Source: Bacillus_BD oryzisoli (GTDB lineage Bacteria > Bacillota > Bacilli > Bacillales > Cytobacillaceae). Taken from it: a DNA stretch of 64,000 bases. The notes beneath the pieces are model-generated. The model had not been told where the DNA came from and searched no databases. It worked only from the letters and a program-made list of their open reading frames with translations. A program made the position numbers and the translations under genes. The DNA is taken from assembly GCF_036670025.1 (NCBI RefSeq), contig NZ_CP137640.1:4994001-5058000 (forward strand), given 5' to 3'. Within the stretch, counting starts at the first letter, position 1. The number at the start of each line of letters is the position of its first letter. Below, one piece after another: positions 58,094-64,000 of the stretch.

Positions 58094-59389
58094 CAACTTA
58101 TAAACTTTAATTGGCCTTCCTCGAGAATGCGGTGACTCCTCGCCGATATATTCTGCCAAATCTACTTTACACAAATCAGCCACAATCTTCTGGGCATACC
58201 GTTCACTCATCTGAAGATGAATGGCCAAATCCTTAGTCGTGAATCCATTCTGATACTTTTTCCGAATGAATGCCTCTATTTTCTTATACGTTTTGACACT
58301 GATGTTTCCTTTATTTAGTTTCTCTAAAAAATCTTTATCATCCGTTCGGTAGAAATAAGTGAGTTCCTCCTCCTCTCCAACTGACTCGATCATCGTCCCA
58401 TCATCTTGAATAATCGTAATCTTCTTTGCTTCTTTTTCCTTCGATTGACGAAGTGCACGATGAGCATTCATCTCTGCAAAATAAAGAGTTTCTCCAAAAC
58501 CAACCCCTGCTGCAACAGCCGTATTTGATTCGAGTGATAAGCCTTCGATTTTCTCCTGAATGGTCTGAATCTCTCTTTCAATTACCCCTCTAGAGCTGAA
58601 AATCGTATATCTTCCGTTCCCTTGTTCGAAAAGCGACCCGCCTAAATTTTCGCAGAGTTGAATCAGCAGTTCCTTGAAGCGAAGCTCTAAATAATGGATC
58701 TGATAAGGTTTTTTCATCTTTTCTTTCATCTGGTCAAAATCCAACACCTCAATTATGACAACACCGATTTGAGTCTCTTTATAATAAGATGTCTTTATTT
58801 TTTCAAAAAAGATTCGAATCGTTTGGAATATTTCAATCCGAGTGGGTGACATCCAATAGGTTGGAACACCCGCTTCTTTAAGAGCCTGGTTGACAGTTGG
58901 GAAACAGGTTAAAGCACCTTCTGTCTTTTGTTGTTTCCATAAATCATAGTGGAAATGAAACAATTCATTCGGGTCAATCTCAGCATCGAAGGTTTTCAAA
59001 TAAAGGTCCTTCATTGTCATTTTTAATTGCTGTATACCGTCTCCTTCTGCAATGTTAGAAGGTTGAACCATATCAATACTAACCTGATTTAATAATTTCC
59101 CTTGAGAATAGGAGAGCTCCATGATTCCTTTATAAATGCTCGATTCCGTAAAAAATATATACACTAGCTTTTCATCTGACGGAAGTAATTTTTTTGCTAT
59201 CGTATAGGGGATATATCCGGAAAAAAGCCAAAAATCCACCTGCTGATCATTACTCAATATGATTTCTTTTACTTCACTTGTTTCATTATAGGCCAGGGGG
59301 ATAAACTCCATCTCCTGTTCCATTTCTCTAGCTATCTCAAGAATTCGATCGACCGACAAACTCGGGCCAACAATTCCAATCCTAAACAT
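58088..59389 (-). CDS. Transcriptional regulator with a GGDEF-like domain and C-terminal HTH
   Basis: A 433-residue cytoplasmic protein. The N-terminal part (about 1-190) is an alpha/beta domain (FRIGIVGPSLSVDRILEIAR; LSNDQQVDFWLFSGYIPYTI) like a substrate-sensing fold. The middle (about 200-330) has the alternating pattern of a degenerate GGDEF/cyclase-like fold (IGVVIIEVLDFDQMKEKM, and TAVAAGVGFGETLYFAEMNA), without an active-site motif. The C-terminus (about 365-433) is a helix-turn-helix (FTTKDLAIHLQMSERYAQKI, then SPHSRGRPIKVYKLK). It lies upstream of the ACS MFS/AbgB pair on the same strand and is the likely local regulator; the ligand may be the amidohydrolase substrate. Confidence 0.75.
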   Translation of the reverse strand: MFRIGIVGPSLSVDRILEIAREMEQEMEFIPLAYNETSEVKEIILSNDQQVDFWLFSGYIPYTIAKKLLPSDEKLVYIFFTESSIYKGIMELSYSQGKLLNQVSIDMVQPSNIAEGDGIQQLKMTMKDLYLKTFDAEIDPNELFHFHYDLWKQQKTEGALTCFPTVNQALKEAGVPTYWMSPTRIEIFQTIRIFFEKIKTSYYKETQIGVVIIEVLDFDQMKEKMKKPYQIHYLELRFKELLIQLCENLGGSLFEQGNGRYTIFSSRGVIEREIQTIQEKIEGLSLESNTAVAAGVGFGETLYFAEMNAHRALRQSKEKEAKKITIIQDDGTMIESVGEEEELTYFYRTDDKDFLEKLNKGNISVKTYKKIEAFIRKKYQNGFTTKDLAIHLQMSERYAQKIVADLCKVDLAEYIGEESPHSRGRPIKVYKLK

Positions 59390-59693
59390 TACATATTCCT
59401 ACTTTCTAAGAATTAGGTGGTACAGGGGGACAGGCACCGTGACCCAGATATTCAACTAGTCCCCTATATCAACGCTGCCTCTAATCCAATCTATATATTC
59501 AACATAAACATAGTCGAAAGACGCGCAGACAGACCAGTCCAACGTTCCTGCAAAAAAGCGAGAGAAAGCTCTATTATAGTGGATCCTTACTGAACTTTCC
59601 TTGTTTATTATAATTTATCATTTGTAATCGTGGGGAGGGTTCTCACCTCGGACAGATGGCGAGAAACAGGTTTTACATTTTTTCTTTCCTACA
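59390..59693. other. Intergenic region with a GGGACAGGCACC copy
   Basis: It contains the repeat at 59415-59446 and a partial copy of a terminator arm at about 59588-59603. The LysR gene ends at 59694 without a clear T-tailed hairpin. No gene is supported. Confidence 0.5.
59415..59446. repeat. GGGACAGGCACC repeat
   Basis: AGGTGGTACAGGGGGACAGG followed by CACCGTGACCC. It shares GGGACAGGCACC with the 44085 family; GGT/ACC flanks pair weakly. Confidence 0.75.
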
Positions 59694-60551
59694 TTACAGA
59701 TAGTCTAAAAATCGTTTAACTGCAAGCGGCGCAGATTTTTTATCTCTCATGGCAAGACCAATCTTACGGTACGCAGGGATATCGAGTTCCTTTATTACAA
59801 TTCGGTAGGGAATGCGCTGCAAAATAAGCTCCGGCAATATACTAATCCCCAACCCACCTTCGACCATGGACATGATGGCATAATCATCCCATGTCGTAAA
59901 ATGTACTTTTGGTTCAAGATTATACCGCTCAAATATTTCGGATATTTCAGCTTTAGCACCTTTTTCTAAAAGCATAAAGGGATAATCACAAAGCGCCTTA
60001 ACAGGAAAGCATTCACAGTCAGCCATCGGATGGTCTTCCGGCAAAACAACGAGGAGTTTATCCTGCTCCAAAAAAATCGTTTCAAACTCCGGGTGTGTAG
60101 GAAGCCGAAGGAAGCCGCAATCCACGCGTCCCTCTAAAATCCAGCTTTCAATTTCCGTATAGTCCCCCAACAGAAGTTCGTAATCAATATTAGGAAAGTC
60201 CTTTTGAAATTCTTTAATGATCTTCGGAAGCCAATGGGTTGCTACGCTTGAAAATGTACCAATGCGAATGAGTCCCGATTGCAAGCCTTTCAGTTCATCC
60301 ACCTGCGCCTGCAATTTTCGAAATTCATTACATACATTTTGCGCAAACGGTAATAGCTTAAGTCCGTCGGAAGTCAGGCGCACACCGGCTCGCCCGCGCT
60401 CAAGAAGCGACACACTCCATTCCTTTTCCAAATCGTTAATCATGCGGCTGATGCCGGATTGGGAATAATTCAATACTTCTGCTGCCTTTGTAAAGCTGCC
60501 ATATTCATCGGTTTTGATAAATGCCATATATTTTTGAATGTTCATGTCCAT
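59694..60551 (-). CDS. LysR family transcriptional regulator
   Basis: A 285-residue LysR protein. The N-terminal HTH is at about 5-62 (FIKTDEYGSFTKAAEVLNYS, then QSGISRMINDLEKEW), and the substrate-binding domain at about 88-285 (LIRIGTFSSVATHWLPKIIK; VEGGLGISILPELILQRI). It is divergent from a small peptide/EamA exporter pair, which is the normal layout for a LysR protein and its target. ATG 60551 has AGGTGAG 7 nt upstream; the frame extends to 60704 but without binding site or homology. Confidence 0.92.
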   Translation of the reverse strand: MDMNIQKYMAFIKTDEYGSFTKAAEVLNYSQSGISRMINDLEKEWSVSLLERGRAGVRLTSDGLKLLPFAQNVCNEFRKLQAQVDELKGLQSGLIRIGTFSSVATHWLPKIIKEFQKDFPNIDYELLLGDYTEIESWILEGRVDCGFLRLPTHPEFETIFLEQDKLLVVLPEDHPMADCECFPVKALCDYPFMLLEKGAKAEISEIFERYNLEPKVHFTTWDDYAIMSMVEGGLGISILPELILQRIPYRIVIKELDIPAYRKIGLAMRDKKSAPLAVKRFLDYL

Positions 60552-60770
60552 ATGTTTCTCACCTACTTTACCTTTGAAATGGGCACTAGTTTTGCTCTTT
60601 AGTGTCCGTTTCCCTCGCTTTTCATCTGGATTTGTCATGTTAATTATGATAAATATTCGTTTTTGTAATCTATAAAAGCATGATACACTTAATTCTGCAG
60701 ACATTTCAATTATTCAAGTATAGCGAAAGAACGATGAATTATGCGAACAAACACAAATAGGAGGTTTATT

Positions 60771-60866
60771 ATGCCGTATATTAATCCATACATTAGAATG
60801 CCCGTTTCAACATCACCACCACCACCAGTTACTCCTTTAAACACGCTTATATTTATAACAGATTAA
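60771..60866 (+). CDS. Poly-proline leader peptide upstream of the EamA transporter
   Basis: A 31-residue ORF beginning at ATG 60771 with a perfect AGGAGG 7 nt upstream. It reads PYINPYIRMPVSTSPPPP then VTPLNTLIFITD; the four consecutive prolines should slow ribosomes (EF-P-dependent). A 12-bp perfect hairpin follows directly at 60867-60899 and ends at the ribosome binding site of the EamA gene. This is the layout of a translational attenuator. It could also be a short structural peptide; no homologue is known to me. Confidence 0.6.
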   Translation: MPYINPYIRMPVSTSPPPPVTPLNTLIFITD

Positions 60867-60899
60867 GAATCTGCGAAATATAAGCTGTTTCGCAGATTC
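60867..60899 (+). promoter_or_regulatory. 12-bp hairpin between leader peptide and EamA gene
   Basis: GAATCTGCGAAA at 60867-60878 pairs perfectly with TTTCGCAGATTC at 60888-60899; the loop is TATAAGCTG. It begins next to the leader stop codon and ends one base before GAAGGAG, with no T-run, so it is more likely to act on translation than to terminate. Confidence 0.65.
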
Positions 60900-60912
60900 G
60901 AAGGAGTAGACG

Positions 60913-61806
60913 ATGAAATCTAGCATTCAGTTTATATTATCAATGATTATTTTCGGTACAATTGGTTTAGTTGTAAGATACATTGATTTATCTTCGAGTG
61001 AAACAGCTTTACTTAGTAGTTCAATCGGATGTTTATTTTTAATGTTCGTATTTTTTATGACAAAAAAATCCATTTCGTGGAAACTAATGAAAGCAAATTC
61101 TTTCGTCTTATTGCTTTCTGGTATTGCATTAGGAGGGAATTGGATTTTCCTCTATCAATCCTATGATTATACAACAGTCACTAACGCAACCTTAGCGTAT
61201 TACTTTGCACCTGTGCTTGTCTTGATTCTCTCACCCATGATCCTTAAGGAACCATTATCCATCAAAAAGACAGCTTGTATTGGTGTAGCGATAGCAGGGA
61301 TGGTATTGATTGTTGGAAATGGCATAAGTGCATTTGGCAAAGATGATCTGCTCGGGATCTTTTTTGGTTTAATTGCGGCTGCATTTTACGCTGCATTAAT
61401 GTTATTGAATAAATTTATTCAAGACATGGCCAAGTTAGAGATTACAATCATCCAACTTGGAACAACAGCTTTCCTTCTCTTACCATATGTACTTGTTACA
61501 GAGGGATTCGGTATCTTGGAAGTATCAAGGGCATCTATCCCCTTTATCATTCTATTAGGAATTGTTAACACAGGAATTGGATTTTGGTTATTTTTCTCAG
61601 GAATGCAAAAGTTAAAAGGACAAAGTATTGCGTTGTTAAGCTATGTAGATCCATTTGTGGCTATCCTTATTTCAGGGGTCATCTTACAAGAACAAATGAC
61701 GATGATTCAAGTGCTAGGTGGCACCCTCCTCTTAGGCTCTACATTTGTTAGTGAAACGAAATGTAGAAGATTATCAATACAGAGTACAAAAATTTTATCG
61801 AAATAG
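60913..61806 (+). CDS. EamA/DMT family transporter
   Basis: A 297-residue protein with ten helices in two EamA repeats: FILSMIIFGTIGLVVRYIDL opens the first; LGIFFGLIAAAFYAALMLLN opens the second, and LLSYVDPFVAILISGVILQE is the typical last-third motif. DMT proteins of this type export amino acids and metabolites. GAAGGAG precedes ATG 60913. It is divergent from a LysR gene, its likely regulator, and sits behind a leader peptide and hairpin. A terminator follows. Confidence 0.92.
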   Translation: MKSSIQFILSMIIFGTIGLVVRYIDLSSSETALLSSSIGCLFLMFVFFMTKKSISWKLMKANSFVLLLSGIALGGNWIFLYQSYDYTTVTNATLAYYFAPVLVLILSPMILKEPLSIKKTACIGVAIAGMVLIVGNGISAFGKDDLLGIFFGLIAAAFYAALMLLNKFIQDMAKLEITIIQLGTTAFLLLPYVLVTEGFGILEVSRASIPFIILLGIVNTGIGFWLFFSGMQKLKGQSIALLSYVDPFVAILISGVILQEQMTMIQVLGGTLLLGSTFVSETKCRRLSIQSTKILSK

Positions 61807-61810
61807 TGAA

Positions 61811-61852
61811 TAAGAGCAGTGGGCTACATTCTTCACCACTGCTCTTATTTTA
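61811..61852 (+). terminator. EamA gene terminator
   Basis: TAAGAGCAGTGG at 61811-61822 pairs perfectly with CCACTGCTCTTA at 61836-61847; TTTTATG follows. Confidence 0.85.
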
Positions 61853-61940
61853 TGTTATTTAACTATTTATCTCACTATATTCCATACCACAAATGCGTGG
61901 AACATTTTGTGAAACAAGATTTTTCGACGAGTGCCTGGAA

Positions 61941-63122
61941 CTACTGCAAACTGCTGCAAACAACTTGTCCAACTGCTTTTGCTGCCACTAGGAGGGCGTC
62001 TTCATCGATATCGAATTTTGGATGATGATTAAAGTAAGGATTTTCTACTCCTTTTGGTGTACAGGCAATGTAAAAGAAGCAGGCAGGGAATTTTTCCGCA
62101 TAATAGGCAAAGTCTTCAGATGGTGACATGGCTGGAAATTCCTTTACTTCTTTAATGTCTTTGTCATCCATGCTGCGTAAGCTTTCTGCAACCTTCGCGG
62201 TTAGCTCAGGGTTGTTGTATAAAGGTGGATAATCTGGCTCATAAGTAAGCTCACATGTTACATCAAACTCTTCTTCAATCCCTTTTACAATCCGTTTGAT
62301 TTCTTTCTCAATCTTATCTTTTGTTTCTACCGTCATATAGCGAATATCGCCTTCAAGCTCTACGCTGTCCTTGATCACATTGAAAGTCCCTTTTCCATCA
62401 AAAGATCCGATGGTAATTACGCCAATTTCAAAAGGGCTTAATCTGCGGCTGACAATCGTTTGAGCAGCTGTCACAAAATGCGCCGCAGCCACGATGGCAT
62501 CGTTTGCTAGATGCGGCGAGGAACCATGCCCGCCCCTTCCTTGAACCTTCATTTTCATATATGCTCGTCCATTGAAAGAATAACCAGCATGATAGCCTAC
62601 TGTTCCCGCAGGTCCCATTGGCAGTAAATGAATCCCATAAATGGAATCCAAATCATCAATCAATCCAGACTCGACAATACTTTTTGCTCCGCCTGGCGGA
62701 ACCTCTTCTGCATGCTGGTGAATGATTTTGATTGTACCTGGAATGGAATCCTTTAATTGAATTAAGCAATCGGCTAAAACTAACAAGTATGCCGTATGAC
62801 CATCATGTCCACACGCATGCATGATGCCTTCATTCTTTGATTTAAACGGTATATCCGTTTCTTCTGTAATCGGAAGGGCATCAAAATCAGCGCGCAAACC
62901 AATAGTTTTTCCCGGTTTTCCACCTTTAATTGTCACAATAATTCCATGACCATTCCCAACATTCGTTTGAATCTCAACATCTTTTCCTTTATAAAAATCC
63001 ACTATATACTGAGCTGTTTTTTCCTCTTGAAAGGATAATTCAGGATTTTCATGTAAATAACGACGAATGGCAATCATTTCTTCTTTACGTGCTTCTAACA
63101 TGCTCATTAATTCACTTTTCAT
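61941..63122 (-). CDS. M20 family amidohydrolase (paralogue B)
   Basis: A 393-residue M20D amidohydrolase, very close to the gene at 45388 along its whole length (for example RRYLHENPELSFQEEKTAQY, RADFDALPITEETDIPFKS, HQHAEEVPPGGAKSIVESG, and the shared end NHHPKFDIDEDALLVAAKAV). All metal-binding residues are kept (HACGHDGHTAY, HGSSPHLANDA, MSPSEDFAYY). ATG 63122 is used because GGAGACGAAAAAA lies before it; the frame extends to 63341 but overlaps the transporter gene. It is 103 bp downstream of the partial MFS gene, the same order as in the 45-48 kb pair. Confidence 0.92.
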   Translation of the reverse strand: MKSELMSMLEARKEEMIAIRRYLHENPELSFQEEKTAQYIVDFYKGKDVEIQTNVGNGHGIIVTIKGGKPGKTIGLRADFDALPITEETDIPFKSKNEGIMHACGHDGHTAYLLVLADCLIQLKDSIPGTIKIIHQHAEEVPPGGAKSIVESGLIDDLDSIYGIHLLPMGPAGTVGYHAGYSFNGRAYMKMKVQGRGGHGSSPHLANDAIVAAAHFVTAAQTIVSRRLSPFEIGVITIGSFDGKGTFNVIKDSVELEGDIRYMTVETKDKIEKEIKRIVKGIEEEFDVTCELTYEPDYPPLYNNPELTAKVAESLRSMDDKDIKEVKEFPAMSPSEDFAYYAEKFPACFFYIACTPKGVENPYFNHHPKFDIDEDALLVAAKAVGQVVCSSLQ

Positions 63123-63225
63123 TTTTTTCGTCTCCTTTTTTGATGGCAAAGAACGGTAGAACCACCGATTCCTTGCCAATTTATAAAAAATGAGCTGAAG
63201 TATACTTCTATTGATTCTTTTTTTA

Positions 63226-64000
63226 TTAATTAGCGGCTCTCTGTGCTGCTTGTGTGTGAACTTTTGACGATGAAGCCCCTGCTGTTTTTCCAGCATTCTT
63301 TGGAACCATGACCACAATGGAAAGAACGGAAAGGACTCCAAAAATAACGTTTACGATAATTCCGACGGATGCAGCCGTTTCAACACTTCCAGCTGCTGCA
63401 ACTGAACTATACACCGTTGCGGAAATGGCAACCCCTATCGCACCGCCAAGTGAGCTGGCCATTTTATAAACCCCTGCAGCTTCTCCCACTTTATCTGAAG
63501 GTGCATTTGATACAGATGTATCTGTAGATGGTGTGGCATAGATTCCAAGTCCAAGACCAAATAAAGCAAATCCAATAAATACGACAACTGTATAAACTAA
63601 ATCAGGTAAGAAGGTTAATCCCATAACCGCTACACCAACGGTTGTGATAACAGCGCCCCAAATCATTGGTAATTTCGCCCCAACTCTTTGCAGGATTTTC
63701 TCTCCCACACGAATCATGGCAAGAACCGCTACTAAATATCCAATGGACAGCATGCCTGACTGGAATGCAGTAAATCCACGGCCTACTTGAACATACGTAT
63801 TGGCAACAACAAGTGTCCCGGCAATGGCGTTTAACAAAAAGTTTGAGTAAGTGGCACCTGCGTATGGTTTATTTTTAAATAATGAGAAATCAATAAGGGC
63901 AATCTCTTTTCTTTTTTCAACTTTAAAAAAGACAATCGCTCCAACAATTGTAATGATGGCAGTGATGACTGAAATTGGACTTGTCCAGCCTAAGTCCGCA
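63226..64000 (-). CDS. MFS transporter (DHA2-like), paralogue B, cut by the window edge
   Basis: The C-terminal part (258 residues inside the window) of a transporter that continues beyond the right edge. It aligns with the 46641-48059 transporter from the sixth or seventh helix on: LIDFSLFKNKPYAGATYSNF, YVQVGRGFTAFQSGMLSIGY and LFGLGLGIYATPSTDTSVSN are nearly identical in both. It ends with a polar tail (SSKVHTQAAQRAAN). The frame is open to base 64000 without a stop. Followed by its M20 partner. Confidence 0.92.
   Translation of the reverse strand, partial: ADLGWTSPISVITAIITIVGAIVFFKVEKRKEIALIDFSLFKNKPYAGATYSNFLLNAIAGTLVVANTYVQVGRGFTAFQSGMLSIGYLVAVLAMIRVGEKILQRVGAKLPMIWGAVITTVGVAVMGLTFLPDLVYTVVVFIGFALFGLGLGIYATPSTDTSVSNAPSDKVGEAAGVYKMASSLGGAIGVAISATVYSSVAAAGSVETAASVGIIVNVIFGVLSVLSIVVMVPKNAGKTAGASSSKVHTQAAQRAAN

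Overview
The window is low-GC Firmicute DNA. The gene order secA-prfB, cccB-ftsE-ftsX and flaG-fliD-fliS-fliT-hpf, together with LutABC/LutR/LutP, YhgE, YkuS, YerC and FadR-type regulators and strong AGGAGG ribosome binding sites, points to a Bacillaceae chromosome (Bacillus in the wide sense, for example Neobacillus, Mesobacillus or a relative). I cannot fix the genus from sequence alone. No rRNA, tRNA, CRISPR array, phage or intact IS element was seen.

Layout. 0-7 kb is accessory: the start of a GH1 6-phospho-glycosidase, an RpiR-type regulator, a VOC protein, two GNAT acetyltransferases, an SDR oxidoreductase, a DUF1259 protein, a ZIP metal transporter that seems to use an ATT start codon, and a small secreted protein. 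7-19.5 kb is the core block, all on the minus strand: flaG-fliD-fliS-fliT, hpf, secA, prfB (with its programmed +1 frameshift), cccB, ftsE-ftsX and an M23 hydrolase that is probably the FtsEX-controlled cell-wall enzyme. 20-24 kb holds a CynX-type MFS transporter, a PAS-PAS-PAS-GGDEF cyclase, a YbjQ protein with a small membrane partner, and a chorismate mutase. 24-30 kb is a complete lactate-use locus (lutABC, lutR, lutP) with matching palindromic operators at both divergent ends. 30-35 kb has a YerC-type regulator, a phenylalanine dehydrogenase, an NhaC antiporter and an M20 amidohydrolase. 35-45 kb has an SLH surface protein, a HupE/UreJ membrane protein paired with a 1200-residue secreted phosphoesterase/beta-propeller protein, YhgE and YkuS. 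45-64 kb is dominated by catabolic modules in which an MFS transporter is followed by an M20 amidohydrolase. There are three of these; two are close paralogues about 16 kb apart and the third carries its own regulator. Between them lie an ArsB-type transporter, a HAD phosphatase, YnfA, a gene broken by an in-frame TAG, and a LysR/EamA pair with a short poly-proline leader peptide.

The theme of the right-hand 40 kb is uptake and breakdown of organic acids, amino acids and N-acyl compounds (lactate, phenylalanine, amidohydrolase substrates), each module with a dedicated transporter. The intergenic DNA is rich in short repeats: a GGGACAGGCACC hairpin family confined to 44-60 kb, a GAAGCA...TGCTTC family, a GCGC...GCGCC hairpin family, and several unrelated motifs each repeated at a spacing of about 50-53 bp. 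These are the most unusual non-coding signals here. The best single-gene oddities are the ATT start of the ZIP transporter, the in-frame TAG at 53181, the poly-proline leader ORF at 60771, and a candidate structured RNA at 36860-36950.
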